The notes beneath the pieces are model-generated. The model did not search any database, was not told the origin of the DNA, and saw nothing but the letters and a program-made list of their open reading frames with translations. Shown here one piece after another: positions 34,241 to 46,210 of a stretch of 64,000 bases of DNA. Made by a program: the position numbers and the translations under genes. This DNA comes from Gigantopelta aegis. Taxonomy: Eukaryota; Mollusca; Gastropoda; Neomphalida; Peltospiridae. Position 1 is the first letter of the stretch. Each line of letters opens with the position of its first letter. The stretch covers positions 3,669,750 to 3,733,749 of the forward strand of contig NC_054708.1 of assembly GCF_016097555.1 (NCBI RefSeq). Direction: 5' to 3'.

Positions 34241-35261
34241 GGTTTTTTTCTCTAAAATTTGACTTGACACCATTGGCTTTGACTTTGGGAATTTTAATGT
34301 TGTTTTTAAAAAAATGGGAATTTTTAGTTTCATTTTAAAAAACATCTTAGTAAGCCTTGTTAGAATTGAAAAGACTAACTTAATACTATACATATACTTG
34401 TATTTATTCAAATTAATATCTAGTCTTATGTATTGTTTTCAAAAATATGTCTTTATTTAATAATAAAAAATTAAAATTATTTACATTGATTGGGAATTTT
34501 TTACTCCAAAATTGGGAATAAAAAACGACATAGCTTTTGAGAAATGTTGAGGAATGGAGCCGATTATTGGAGTCTAGAAACATAGGTGATAAAACCCCGA
34601 CTATCTTTCGTATGCAATTTTTAAAAAAATCGGCTCCGATATAAATAACTTGTAAAAAATGCCATAATAAGAGAACGATGTTCCCTGAACGTGGGAAGGA
34701 CTACAACTTCCAGAGAGTGATCATAACCATAGAAATATCCGTCTAGCTCTCGAACGTCAGAGTATTCAGGCTAGGGGTGAGTGGAGGGTTTGGGACAGTG
34801 TGGGGAAAATTAGAACCTCTAAGATGTATTTTAAAGCATTATAAAATTAACATATAACAGAATTGATCACAAGCTCAGACTCAGCTACATGTAAATAGAA
34901 GATGATATGATCGTGCATACAAATAATTACATCTGTCTCTTGAAAATGACCTGCAATTTTCTGGTAATTTTAGCAGGTGAATTGCTATTTTACCCTCTAG
35001 GCCGCTATTTTGAGCCCTGTCCATGTACAGTTACTGTTTATCACCAAATATAGACCCGGTAAGCTATACAGTTACGACACATTTATATTTCCATTATTAT
35101 TGCTATAAAATCCCTTCAAAGACAACTAGTACTGATACATTTTTACTCGTTCATGTCACTGTTTTCACTGTACTGATAGTAATACTGTATGTGAATCTAA
35201 ATAACTCTCCAATGATCTAAAAGGTGCTCTATAAACAGGTTAATAAGATTTTAACGTGGAA
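34241..35261. other. Intergenic DNA
   Basis: AT-rich. The block at about 34670-34770 (GAGAGTGATCATAAC, CCGTCTAGCTC) is a diverged direct copy of about 33850-33920. No gene recognised. Confidence 0.4.
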
Positions 35262-35540
35262 TGGGATGTAGCCCAGTGGTAAAGTGCTCACCTGTTGTGT
35301 GGTTGGTCTGGAATAAATTGATCCCTGTTGGGCTATTTCTCGTTTGAGCCATTGTGGTATGTGCTATCCTGTCTGGGATAATGTATATAAAAGATCCTGA
35401 GCACTACCAATGGAAAAATATAGTGCATTTTCTCACTAAAACCACAGTATACGTCAAAAGTATCAAATATTTGACATCCAATAGCCGTTCATTGAGCTCT
35501 AGTGATGTTGCAAAACAAAACAAACTTTACCTTTATTAAT
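35262..35540 (+). mobile_element. Diverged tRNA-derived SINE
   Basis: GGGATGTAGCCCAGTGGTAAAG head, TATATAAAAGATCCTGAGCA body and TTGACATCCAATAGCCG tail ending AAAACAAACTTTACC. More diverged than the copy at 31895, so older. It lies directly upstream of the LAP1-like coding exon, within its presumed intron. Confidence 0.85.
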
Positions 35541-35559
35541 AAATTTTATTCTTTTGTTT

Positions 35560-35580
35560 TGTCTTTTTTTCTCTTGTCAG
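35560..35580 (+). other. Splice acceptor before the LAP1-like start
   Basis: A T-rich tract (TTTTGTCTTTTTTTCTCTTG) followed by CAG at 35578-35580, then AACCAGC and the start codon. It indicates an upstream non-coding exon that I cannot place. Confidence 0.65.
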
Positions 35581-35587
35581 AACCAGC

Positions 35588-36820
35588 ATGTCTAGTCGCT
35601 ACTACCTGAGAAACAAACCTAATCCCAAGAAGGATGATTTGGGAGATAGCCGTCACCAAACAGGTAACATTTCAGGAAAAATGCCAAACAGAAGAAATGA
35701 TTCCACCACAGATTCGGACAGTGACTATTCACCAGAACGCAGGTCAGCGTCCCCAGAGTTCCGTATGGAATGCAGTGTTTCAGACCATGACTCGCTGGAT
35801 TCTGTCCCAACTGACACCATCCACAGTAGTCCTTCTTCTACAACCGGGTCACCTTCAGCACTGACCCCTTCTCCGCGACTCGCTCGTCGAGTTCAACATG
35901 AAAGATTGAGTAGTCCCGAGAGTGGACACGGTCAGTCGTTTCAGTCCAGTCCCAAAATGAGGAGAACCCAAGCAGAAGTATCATCATTTGAAAGTTCACA
36001 CAAAAGAAGAGTACCTGCAGCTGGTAAAGGAAGCAAACATGTGACAGATTGGTACAAATTCCTACAGACACCCATCGTTATTCGTATCTTTTGTATCCTG
36101 GTAGTAGTCGCAGTCGCACTTGCCCTTGCTCTAAAACTGGTATCCATATATGCAGGCTATTCTGATGATGACAAAGCTATGCATGCAACAAAGCCAACCG
36201 AGTTCCAAGAGTTTATAAAGAGAGTCAATGAACTAAGAGATGTTTTCCCTTCCCAGGATGAGCGGACTTGGAAAACACTGAAGTCCTCAGTGAAGCATGT
36301 GCTGGATGGAAAGGACCCACACTACCCTGCTGTGATTTTGTTTGCAGTTCCTAAGAGTGCATCAAAGCTTGGCACGTGCTTTGCTCAGCAGGTAGCACAG
36401 AAGTTTAAGAACTCTACCCGACTCAACAAATACATCGACTGTCGACACAGCAGCCATCTTGATCCTGCCGACGCGAAACTTGATCTTGACGAGAAAATCC
36501 ATGCACATTTCCAGACCGGGAAGGCTGTTGTGATCGATCATCTGGAGATGTTGTCTCCCAAGTCTGTCCTCCTACTTCACGGCACCTGCGACAACGACAA
36601 CGCACCCTTCAAGGATGTTCTCATTTCACTGGTTTTTCACCTGGATATTCCAAGAGACATCGATCACAAGCGCGTGGAGGATAAGGTGGAAGAATATTTA
36701 ATGAGTGGCCTGGATGTCGACAAAGTCGGTGCAATGCTCAGCCGCATTGCAAACAACATCGTTGTGATCCGACATGAACAGTCAGGACTGATGGGTAAAG
36801 TTTGTCCTCAATTAAAGTAA
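35588..36820 (+). CDS. TOR1AIP1: LAP1/LULL1-like torsin-activating membrane protein
   Basis: 410 residues. Residues 1-150 are Ser/Arg/Pro-rich and probably nucleoplasmic. One transmembrane helix spans about 162-187. The remainder is the lumenal AAA+-like domain of torsin-interacting proteins: YPAVILFAVPKSASKLGTC, TGKAVVIDHLEML, CDNDNAPFKDVLISLVFHL, RVEDKVEEYL and MLSRIANNIVVI match vertebrate LAP1/LULL1. Arg386 in LSRI aligns with the arginine finger that activates torsin ATPase, and Cys264 and Cys406 match the conserved lumenal cysteine pair. Family role: activates torsins in the perinuclear space and ER. The Met lies seven bases after a strong splice acceptor (pyrimidine tract, then TTGTCAG at 35574-35580), so a 5' untranslated exon is likely upstream. 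The whole protein is in one exon, followed by an A-rich stretch at 36908-36947, so a retrocopy cannot be excluded. Confidence 0.9.
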   Translation: MSSRYYLRNKPNPKKDDLGDSRHQTGNISGKMPNRRNDSTTDSDSDYSPERRSASPEFRMECSVSDHDSLDSVPTDTIHSSPSSTTGSPSALTPSPRLARRVQHERLSSPESGHGQSFQSSPKMRRTQAEVSSFESSHKRRVPAAGKGSKHVTDWYKFLQTPIVIRIFCILVVVAVALALALKLVSIYAGYSDDDKAMHATKPTEFQEFIKRVNELRDVFPSQDERTWKTLKSSVKHVLDGKDPHYPAVILFAVPKSASKLGTCFAQQVAQKFKNSTRLNKYIDCRHSSHLDPADAKLDLDEKIHAHFQTGKAVVIDHLEMLSPKSVLLLHGTCDNDNAPFKDVLISLVFHLDIPRDIDHKRVEDKVEEYLMSGLDVDKVGAMLSRIANNIVVIRHEQSGLMGKVCPQLK

Positions 36821-38306
36821 TAAGTTTATGGATGTTTGTCATAAACCACAAAAGAACCTGTGCTTTAATCACTGCTTAAATACAATGAAATGTGCTTCAA
36901 AGCATATTAAAAAAATAATAATAATAAAAAAAAAAAAAAAAAAAAAACACCTATCGAAATTTCTTGTTAGCTATGGAAGTACATATTATTAGTTATTGAG
37001 AGATTTATGTTTTGTCAATTTTAGTGTTTTGGTGTCAAACCTTCATTCATTCATTCATTTGTGACTATTATATTTACAGAATTCAACATAAATCGTTGTG
37101 CATCAAAAATAACAGAAATCCAACATCTGCAGTGTTTCCATTTGTCGAACACTGGTAGTGCCTTTTGCTATGAGTAATTATTATTTCTTTTTTTTTCTGT
37201 TATCATCATATCCGTAAGAAATATTTGGAAGTATATTGATAAAGTCTTGTTATATTTCAAATGGTTTCTTTAAGACTAGCCTTTTGTTATTAATTCAACA
37301 AGTGAGTTCCTACAAGCTTACTGATTTTACGGAAACAATTGCCTCTTGTTTGATGTTTGCAAAATCTCAGAACCAAACATTCATTGTCTATTAATACAAT
37401 TCATAATTTCAATGGTTATTGAAAACTAGATCGAAACAGTGTCTCGCATAATATTTAAATCCTAGCGTCTGATATATTCAAAATACTGTAATTAGCAATT
37501 ACTGATTTCCTCTTGTACTATGAATTATTAAATATATACTGATCATTTTATTTATTGGTGTTAAAACTACGATGTTACCTCACCATTATTATAGGATCAT
37601 TTACCAATGTAAAATGCAAACACACCTACTGTATTAATAGACTCGCCTACTATTAATATTAGTAGTTGTGTTCATACAACATACATATGTATACTGCAAT
37701 TGATTTTAGTACCTGTACTTGTAATGGTGTGTTGTAGCACAAAACAATAGAAAAGCACCTTGCTTCTGAATATTAAACATGGAAAATAATGTTTTATGTC
37801 ACCTAGATTAGTGATTAATCAAAGGATACAATGATGAGTGATTACAGTCGAAGGATACGATGGTGAGTGATTAATCAAAGGATACAATGGTGAGTGATTA
37901 CAGTAAAAGGATATGATGGTAAAAATGTGTATTCTAAATGTAAAGGGGGAGGGGGGCATGTAATAATCGTATCTTCAGAGGGAGCAGATTGACTACCTTC
38001 ACCCTCAAATATGAATATAGTAAATATGTATTAATATAAATAAGAAAGACGAGGTTCAGGATCTGAAGGGCTTTAATAATAGGGTTAATTAATTATAAGT
38101 AAATTAGAACACTGGGGTTTCTATATAGGATAATTTATCCCCAGGATCTATAAATCAATATACAAGTAGTGTATATCCCACAGGTATAGCCCTAATATTT
38201 AGCAAAATAGAAAACAGTTATATAAATACATGTTCAACAAAAGTGTAGGCTAATTAATTAAATAGCATTAGTAACCAAGCTTCATCTATCAAACCAAATA
38301 CACATA
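36821..38306. other. 3' flank of the LAP1-like gene and intergenic DNA
   Basis: An A-rich run (36908-36947) lies about 90 bp after the stop. A short tandem repeat of GGATAYRATGGTGAGTGATTA units lies at about 37815-37925. Otherwise AT-rich with no recognised gene. Confidence 0.5.
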
Positions 38307-39600
38307 ATAATAATAATAATAATAACTTTATTTAATGAGGGTGACAGGTTTAGCACAAGCTAATCTTCCACTTGGCCCTCAACAATACATTGAAATACTG
38401 GAAAAGAAAATACATATATACTAAGTACTATACTATTATAATAATGCATACATACATATTGACTAGAGAAATCTTACATTTAACAGACATCTGTTAGTTG
38501 TGTAATATTGACACTAAAGTCTCAAAACAAAAATTATTATATAGAATAAAAATTAATCAGCCAAATAAACATCCATGAGATATTGTTTCAGGCTGGATTT
38601 AAAGTTCGCAACTGACTTCTGGTGTCTAATATCAAGGGGTATTGTATTCCATATCTGAACACCTGAGTAACTGAAGGATTTTTCATATAGTTCAGTATGA
38701 GGCCTTGGTAACTGAAGTTTGTTTTTGTTAGAGGATCTTAGGTTATAATTACAGGTTTCAGATATTGGGGTAAGGAGAGATGTAATATATTCTGGGGAGA
38801 AGCCATTTAGTGCTTTATATACCATTATGCCGATGTGGTATTTTATTCTGTCAGGGAAAGGTAAAATATTTAGTTCCCTGAACATGTCTTTAGATGGAGT
38901 TATTAATGGTTCGTTTAAAATTATTCTCATTGCACGTTTTTGCATTTTTAGAATTTCAACCACTTGTTCCTTAGCACAGTGTCCCCAAAGTCGAGAATTG
39001 GAACAACGTATGCATTATAGAAAACTGTTTTGGCAGCTTGATTTAAGTATATATTAAGTCTCCTGAGAAGTGAGATAGTTGAGGCCAATTTTGAAATCAC
39101 TTTTCTAATGTGTACTGTCCAGGTCAGTGACTCATCTATATAAACACCAAGTACCTTTTGCGGTTTTACTGCATTACGTTTTTCATTGTTTAGTGTAATT
39201 TGTACTGAGTGCTGCCTGGCTATTTTGTATGTTGTACTTACTAACATACAAGTTGTTTTCTGAAGATTAAGAGCCATATTGTTATTTGTGCACCACTTTT
39301 GAATGCCCAATAAATCCACCTGCAAATTTAACTCTAGTTCTGTTAGGTTACTACCATATGTGTGCATGGTTGCATCATCGGCATACATGTCAATAGAACA
39401 GTGTTTGGCATACAAGGGCATATCGTTTATGTAGATAATAATTAGTAGTGGACCGAGAATTGAGCCTTGGGGGACACCGGTCATCGTTAATATACTTTCG
39501 GGAGACAAACCAACTTTATAAAATACTATAACTATGCATTCAATCTTATAAAAATTATCAACAGCTTGATTCCTAAATAGCAAATATACTTCCTTGTAAC
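38307..39600 (-). mobile_element. 5'-truncated CR1/L2-like LINE
   Basis: Minus-strand reverse transcriptase remnant: TGVPQGSILGPLLI, YINDMP, MYADDATMHTYG and KVLGVYIDESLTW at 38948-39583, then, after a frameshift near 38955, a C-terminal block (KRAMRIILNEP, YNLRSSNK, VQIWNTIPLDIR) ending at 38553. The 3' end is a (TAA)n-type microsatellite at 38307-38327. Only the 3' third of such an element is present. Confidence 0.85.
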
Positions 39601-39727
39601 TAAATGTAATACGATGCTTACCTTAAAGGAGACCGGGCACCAAAAGACATGTAGTGTGTAATGGATTAAGTTAGCGTCAAAGACCGCATTACTCTAACGC
39701 TGCGAGGCACCGGTCAGCTGCGCGTCT

Positions 39728-40300
39728 TCAAATCAAATCATTTATTTATATATGAATCATATAAACATGGCATGGTATACATTGGACAACATACATAATT
39801 AGAATATAAAATGGTAAGATCAGACACATGGTAATAATAATGATGACAATGATTATATACGTGTAATAGTTATACATGTACACGTAAATGTGTGCAGTGT
39901 CACTGAGTGTGTATACGTGTTTATTCAAGTTGGTGTTGTAGTAGAGGGTCTGGCAAGTTCATTTTGCCTATGGTTGAACATTTCATAACAGAATTGTCCA
40001 ACAGTTGGAGTTACTTGTTCTGGGCTGTCAAGAACGAAAACACATTTTTCCAGTTCAGACAGAAATGTGAACTCAGAACATATTTGACCGACTTTATAGT
40101 ATAGTATTTTTCTTAAATGCATATTTATTGGACACCGAGTCAAAAAATGAATCTCATCTTCTGGTTCTTTTTGGCACAGGTTTGGGGTAAAAACAGAAGT
40201 GGGCGGGATTATGCATAGATCTGAACGAAATCGAGGCAATACGTCATCGGTGAGAGTTACCAAGCAATACCGGTACACGTGTTGATTCTTTGGTTGTGCC
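39728..40300 (-). mobile_element. LINE 3' fragment inside the Kolobok-like element
   Basis: A minus-strand frame at 39925-40278 ends with a LINE ORF2 tail (LCQKEPEDEIHFLTRCP, MHLRKIL), the same zinc-motif class as at the end of the 9-13 kb LINE. The 3' end reads AAATAAATGATTTGATTTGA. Confidence 0.7.
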
Positions 40301-40403
40301 TTTTACTGTTTTAGTCGTCTTTTTTTTTTTAAGTCTCCAGGTTTATCGGAAATTTAATTTATAAGATAATTAGTGTTATTATATACTGTCGACGTAATTA
40401 TAT

Positions 40404-40590
40404 GATGGTTAACTGCGCAGTGTTTAACTGAAACAGTAACAGCAATGCATCCCAAGAAACGGCCAACATCATGGTTTCGATTTCCAAAAAAAACGAAAGT
40501 TGTTTTAAAACATGGACGCATTTTTGTCGTCGAACAGGCTTTACATCAACTAAATACAGCAGGTTATGGTACATTTACAATGTGAAAATT
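40404..40590 (+). pseudogene. THAP zinc-finger relic
   Basis: MVNCAVFN, then a stop where the second zinc Cys is expected, NSNSNASQETA, a WFRFPKK block in another frame, then KTWTHFCRRTGFTSTKYSRL. These match the THAP order C-x2-4-C, FRFP, W, R..PTK.SRLC..HF, with the final Cys/His lost. THAP domains are the DNA-binding part of Kolobok and P-element transposases. Confidence 0.55.
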
Positions 40591-41246
40591 AAAACAAGTA
40601 TGTACTTAAGATATACATTAAATAAAGGTATTGCAATTTGTTCACATACGAATATTTAAACTTCACATTTATTTACCTATAATTACCAAATTAATTTTCA
40701 CCGACAGCCCATAACGACTCCATACTAACGTCTCTTGATCTAGTTGGTTTGTTAACCTCATAATAAAACACCTTCAAAACGTGAATTATTACGTTAGTTA
40801 ACAATGTTTATCGTCAGTTCAGTATATTATCATTAAAATTAAAATGCTAACACTTTGGCACGAACAACATATGTACTCTGGCCAGAAGGAATGATGGTTA
40901 AATAATTTTAAAGCTAGTGTCGATTATTAAAGCATAATAAAATTGTACTTTTCAATGCTTTCTGTATGTCATATTAAAAATACTCTACACCAAATAATTA
41001 TTTTAATACCTACCCTGGGTTTCTGCCAGAGGGTGCGGAGGGTAAAATGTATGTACTAAAAAATCTCAGAAATTAATGTATGTATATATATATATATATA
41101 TATAATGTTTTATTTTTTCGATAGATTATAGTAACATAATTGCTGTTTAAAATTTATAAAAGTGCATGAATTAAAATGTTCAATAAAAAAAAAACATTTC
41201 AAACCTATAACCACCCAATATACTCCTTTGAATATATTTAGTTTTT

Positions 41247-41583
41247 ACAGGCCCGTAGGAACGACTTGGTGGGGAGGGAGGGGGGGGGGGGGCACCTTTG
41301 GCAGAGGTTGAAACAATTGGTCGTCTAATTTTCGACTGTTACCATAAAATAATATAATTAATCACTTTTGGCATCTAGCAATTTAAAGCAAAATTAACAA
41401 TGTGGGGGGGGGGGGGGGGGGAATACAGTCTCTAGTGAGGGATACAAACTAGATTTTTTATCTTTATATCATTTTTATTTATGCAAAGTAGTGAAAATTT
41501 AAAACATACATTTTCATCCTAGATTGTGTGATGGAGAACAACCCCCTAGGCCCGCCCCTCCCCAGTTCCTACGGGCCTGTTGT
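41247..41583. mobile_element. MITE with GGCCCGTAGGAAC ends
   Basis: ACAGGCCCGTAGGAAC at the left and GTTCCTACGGGCCTGT at the right form inverted ends about 335 bp apart. Two long G runs lie inside. A similar end, TTCCTATGGGCCCGTA, stands alone near 45783. Confidence 0.6.
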
Positions 41584-42017
41584 ATTTTATATTAATAAAT
41601 GCAGACTACATAATAATATTGTCGATAAGACATATTAGTTGTAAAGTGATTGTCAGTATGTGGCAACAGTATATTTTCCAACATTTCTGTGTTTCTGTAC
41701 CCGGCTGTGGACATTTTCGGCAGACTGGTAACACATTTTCTTAATAATTAAAAATACACGGTTTAACCAAACACATTAAAACTTGGAGGGTAACTAGTTA
41801 AGAGAACCAACGTTTTTTGTTAAATTATTATATCTTGCTTTGGTGAGGAGGTGACGCTTTTTGCAAATTTGCGAAATCGGCCTCTGGAATATCCACTGAC
41901 GTGTCATATTTACATCTATGCTGAAAAAGATTTATGATGAAATATTATTACATTTTGTGTGCTTTTCTTCTAATTAGATCCATTTGCTTCAGTTTACATT
42001 AAAAATGTCATAAAAAA

Positions 42018-42269
42018 TTATGTTTTTGAAAAATGCTTGTATGCTAGTCTATGTGTGGCTTCCTCGTCTTCGTCGGCAGTTGATTCATCCGAATTTTCGT
42101 CTAAGACAACATTTCCAGGATTAGGGACAAAGTCTCTGATAAGTGGTTGAAACTGATACGGTTTGATGCCATTAGCACAAGCTGGACACAATTCTTCGTC
42201 ACTCGAATCGCTAAGTTCGTCCATGCTGCTTGGTAGTTTCTTCAGTTTTCCTCTCATCGATGACGTCAC
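42018..42269 (-). CDS. Small acidic protein, possible transposon-linked exon
   Basis: 83 residues beginning MTSSMRGKLKKLPSSMDELS, then acidic (DSSDEELCPAC), GIKPYQFQPLIRDF, and an acidic tail with ENSDESTADEDEEATHRLA. The IKPYQFQP block recalls the N-terminal part of invertebrate proteins with a P2X7-like Cys-rich C-terminal domain (GI.PY.FEP), but no Cys-rich part is seen here. It lies just inside the right end of the Kolobok-like element and could be one exon of its cargo. It could also be chance. Confidence 0.35.
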   Translation of the reverse strand: MTSSMRGKLKKLPSSMDELSDSSDEELCPACANGIKPYQFQPLIRDFVPNPGNVVLDENSDESTADEDEEATHRLAYKHFSKT

Positions 42270-42501
42270 GGGTCTAGCTCATCAATTGTCGACAGTTTCC
42301 GGCAAACATCGGAGATCGGCGAAAAAAAAACCCCAACCAAGACTGGCACGCTTAACTTAGTCAATAAGGGGAGCGCGGTAGTTGCGTGTTGTGGTTTATG
42401 ACGGCAAACAATTCATTACGCCGTATATATGATTTGGTGTCCGGTCTCCTTTAAGATGGCTCGAGTAACTCGGTGTTGATTGCTCGGTGACCAGAGTGGA
42501 A

Positions 42502-44875
42502 TGCCTGTGTGAGATTCACACCAAGAACAAAGAACTTTGGCCCTTTTCCACATATGGTCATGTCACATGACCACGAAAGCTGTCCCCTCTGGCACCAGCC
42601 TTCCAAACATAATAATGTAAGCCCTTAGAGAGTGGTTGGTTGTGTTCTTTTTATAGAAAGGGAGGAAATATACCTGCAGTAAATAAAACAATCATAGTGC
42701 ATTTCCACCACCATATGAAGCAGGCAAATCCTGACCTTCAAGATATAAGAAATAATACACTAGATATATATTTCACTATCCTACACACTTCCCAACTTAA
42801 AATGTTGCCATCCTCGGCAACACACAAAAACATATAATAATGGTATGCACAAAAACATATCACAATGGTAATTGTAACATCGGTCTTCCCACACACATGT
42901 CAACCTAAAATGTTGCCGTCCTGGGCAACTCAAAGCATCAGTCACTGCGGCCCCTGCAACAGTAACTGTGCCAAGAGCACCTGAGTCTGAGCCAAATCTC
43001 TTATGGCTTGAGCATGTGGCGAGCTGGCTGATGTAGATACTGCTACTCTCTCCTGTACAACTGTAGAGACTGGTAGACGATTAGGGTTACTATGTTGACC
43101 AGCACCCGACTTTGTAGAATGTCTCTGTTGTGGCTGGGGCTGACCCAGTGTAGTCACCAAGAATGGAGATGTTTCCTCTCTTCTGTCGACTGATGATTGG
43201 ACTACGGTAACTACATCCTCCTCAACCTCATTGTCCGTACCGGAACTAAATGAGACAGGAGCTGAGATCATGTCAAAAACCTCATCAAATAGAAGTGGTG
43301 AAAACAGATTCTCATCATTGGCATTCTCAATTTCCAATTCGTGCATTCTGTTTGGATCTGGAGAATTCAGTGCCTGAGCTACTGCATTCAGAATAGGAAT
43401 GTCCATATCCTGTGGGTGGTCATCACACTGGATATCAGAAGATACTTCAACAGGTATGACCGTTGGCACTGTCTCAGTAACCACAATGTCTTTGGAATCT
43501 AAAATCTCTGATTGGTGGAAATTTTTCTGAAAACCATCCCCGTCCATGAGCTCCAGAGTATAGACATGGCCATCAGAATTGGGTTTGGCAACCACTCTGT
43601 ATGGTTTTGGATTCCAAACATCCTGCATTTTGTGTCTACCCTGGTGGTGATACACACGGCCACCAAGTGGAATGTCACAAGTTGTTGACTTGGCATTCCG
43701 GCCTTTCTGTCTTTGTAATGCCTCATGTTCCAGCCTCACCCCTGCCTTCTCGAATGACTCCCGCATCCTCTGATAGTGGAGTGCTATCCTCTCATCAACA
43801 TCTGGTGTGCCTTCTTCTGCCTCATCAAGATCATCGAAAAGTTGATCAAAAAGTAGTTTTGGCTCTCGACCGAAGAAGAGGAAGTATGGTGAATAACCAG
43901 TTGAAGAATGTCGAGTGGCATTATAGGCATAGATCAACCCAGGAAGATATTGTGGCTAGTGTTTCTTCTGAGAAGGATTTAATGTACGAAGCAAGTCGTG
44001 CATCGTACGGTTAAATCTCTCTGCCTGAGCATTGCCCTGTGGGTGGTATGGTGTGGTCCGGCTTTTCTTAATACCATACATAGTGCAGAGCTCTTTGATT
44101 AGGTCGGACTCAAAGTTTCGGCCTTGATCACTATGAATTCGTCGCGGAATCCCATAACGCACAAACCATTCTTTGACCAGAACTTCTGCAACTGTCCTGG
44201 CTTTCTGGTCTCTTGTTGGGACAGCTTGAGTGAACTTAGTGAACACATCTGTCATCACCAAGACATTTTCTCGCCCATCAGTTGCAGGTTCCAGGAACGT
44301 GAAGTCAATAGCCAAGACTTCTAAAGGTTTCTTGGCTAGGAAACGTCCCATTGTTGGTCTAATCTGGGGTCTAGACTTTGCAAGCAAACATCTGTTGCAA
44401 TTGTGACAATATTTCTCAATGTCCACAGTCATTCCTGGCCAGAAACATCTTTTCTGTATCAGTGAAAGGGTTCGTTCATAACCTTGATGGCCAACTTCAT
44501 CATGAAGTGCCTGCATGATTTTCTCTCGCAACACTTGAGGTAAAACAAGCTGGTGCTGAGTATTGATTCCATCTTGTATAATCTTGGATGCCTGTGTGAG
44601 ATTCACACCAAGAACAAAGAACTTTGGCCCTTTTCCACATAATATGGTCATCTCACATGACCACGAAAGCTGTCCCCTCTGGCACCAGCCTTCCAAATAT
44701 AATAATGTAAGCCCTTAGAGAGTGGTTGGTTGTGTTCTTTTTATAGAAAGGGAGGAAATATACCTGCAGTAAATAAAACAATCATAGTGCATTTCCACCA
44801 CCATATGAAGCAGGCAAATCCTGACCTTCAAGATATAAGAAATAATACACTAGATATATATTTCACTATCCTACA
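42502..44875 (-). mobile_element. Gypsy-type LTR element fossil, internally reduced
   Basis: Near-identical direct repeats of 284 bp (42502-42785) and 287 bp (44589-44875) read TG...CA on the minus strand and serve as LTRs. A purine tract (AAGTTGGGAAG) precedes the 3' copy. The interior holds only the 3' part of pol: an integrase with an H2C2 zinc region, catalytic core ([36 protein letters not shown]) and a C-terminal region. The gag, protease and reverse transcriptase parts are absent. The LTRs are about 98-99% alike, so the insertion is young. I see no matching target duplication. Not functional. Confidence 0.8.
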
Positions 44876-45418
44876 TAAAAATACTATTCATACTGCATCC
44901 GCACTGAGTGTAAATAGTGACGTTGCTGGTTATGCCACATTATTTAGGTGTTTATTTATGGACTGGTAACATGTTCAATATCCATTTATGTGTAACAAAA
45001 CTGAACATAAGAGGGCTGACTGAATATGTTTCTGCCTAAACTTGGAAATAAATATTTGCATATATATATATATATTAAATAAATTACTTTTATTTTTATA
45101 TCATATTACGAATATATAATATGGTATTTGTATATGGGTATCATATTATTATTACGGATTTTCGGAAAAATATTACATTCTTTGGTCAAATATCGAGGAA
45201 GTTAGCTCGTTTCATACAAATGATAATCTAACGAAAATAAATGTAGTACTATAAGTATAATACCAAACACAAGTCTTGTAGATTGTATATAGTGACTAAA
45301 ATTTTTTATTGTTCGTTTAATTTTATACATTGTAACACATAACGTCATCTCGTGGAACGATATGTGGGGTAAGGGGGGAGGATGTGTCACAATCTCTAGT
45401 GGTGCGTGTACCACAGCC

Positions 45419-45453
<35 letters not shown>

Positions 45454-45944
45454 TATGTGTGTGTGTGTGTCTGCACGTGTGTGTGCGTCTGTATGTGTGC
45501 GCGCGCGTATGTGTGTGTGTGTGTGTGTCACGGGCTCACAGCCTCTAGCGGAAGGCACAAGCCAGGTCAAGTCAGGTCATAGGTTTAACGTGCACATTCA
45601 GAACAAGCTGTTGTAGCGCACGCCTATCATGGGCGCAAGTGCCGGCCTCGGCCGTCTCCTTCATCCAGGAAAGGCACAAGTCATATTTTACCTTTATTTA
45701 TAGAGTAGGACAAAAGCAACCCGTACATTTGCGTCATGTGTGTGTGTGTGTGTGTGTTTCTGTTGGTATGGGGTGAGGAGCACCCTCCTTAGTTCCTATG
45801 GGCCCGTATATAGGACTAAAAAAAAACCCAATAACGCAAACAACGAAAACTCACACACGTACACCCCTGGGGGGAAATAAAGGGTAAGCAAAATATACAA
45901 AAACAAAAAACCCAACAAAGTTTAAAGTTTGTTTTGTTTAAAAC
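44876..45944. other. Intergenic DNA with TA and TG microsatellites
   Basis: (TA)n at about 45058-45074, (TG)n interrupted at 45422-45530 and 45738-45758. A segment at about 45565-45690 (CATTCAGAACAAGCTGTTGT, GTGCCGGCCTCGGCCGTCTC) resembles a repeat common in mollusc DNA from memory; I cannot classify it. Confidence 0.5.
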
Positions 45945-46143
45945 GATACCACTAAAGCACATTGATTTTTTAATCCATTGCCTATTGGGTGTCAAACATT
46001 AGGTAACCCGCTACATTTTCCATTAGTAGCAAGGGATCTTTTATATCTATCTACCATTCCATAGACAGGATAGCACATACCACGGCCTCTGATATACCAG
46101 TCGTGATGCACTAACTGGAACAAGAAATAGCCCAATAGGCAAC
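45945..46143 (-). mobile_element. SINE fragment
   Basis: Minus-strand copy of the SINE body and tail: inverse of TATAAAAGATCCCTTGCTAC, the cleft GTGGTATGTGCTATCCTGTC and GGGCTATTTCTTGTTCCAG. The tRNA-like head is missing. Confidence 0.8.
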
Positions 46144-46210
46144 TACACAACAACAAAATAGAACGTTGACGATATGTCTTTATTCACTTATATTTTGCAT
46201 GTATGATGAC

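Larger units (their letters stand above)
39627..42450. mobile_element. Kolobok-like DNA transposon, degraded
   Basis: Terminal inverted repeats AGGAGACCGGGCACCAAA (left) and AGGAGACCGGACACCAAA (right, inverted) enclose 2824 bp. TTAA lies exactly outside both ends (39623-39626 and 42451-42454). TTAA targets with AGG ends and a THAP-domain relic inside point to Kolobok. PiggyBac also uses TTAA but has no THAP. The interior is a patchwork holding a LINE tail, a MITE and two protein relics, so it is not autonomous. Confidence 0.75.

Noticed and set aside
42018-42269. Certain host gene
   Set aside because: Open and plausible, but short, acidic and inside a transposon; kept only as a low-confidence entry.
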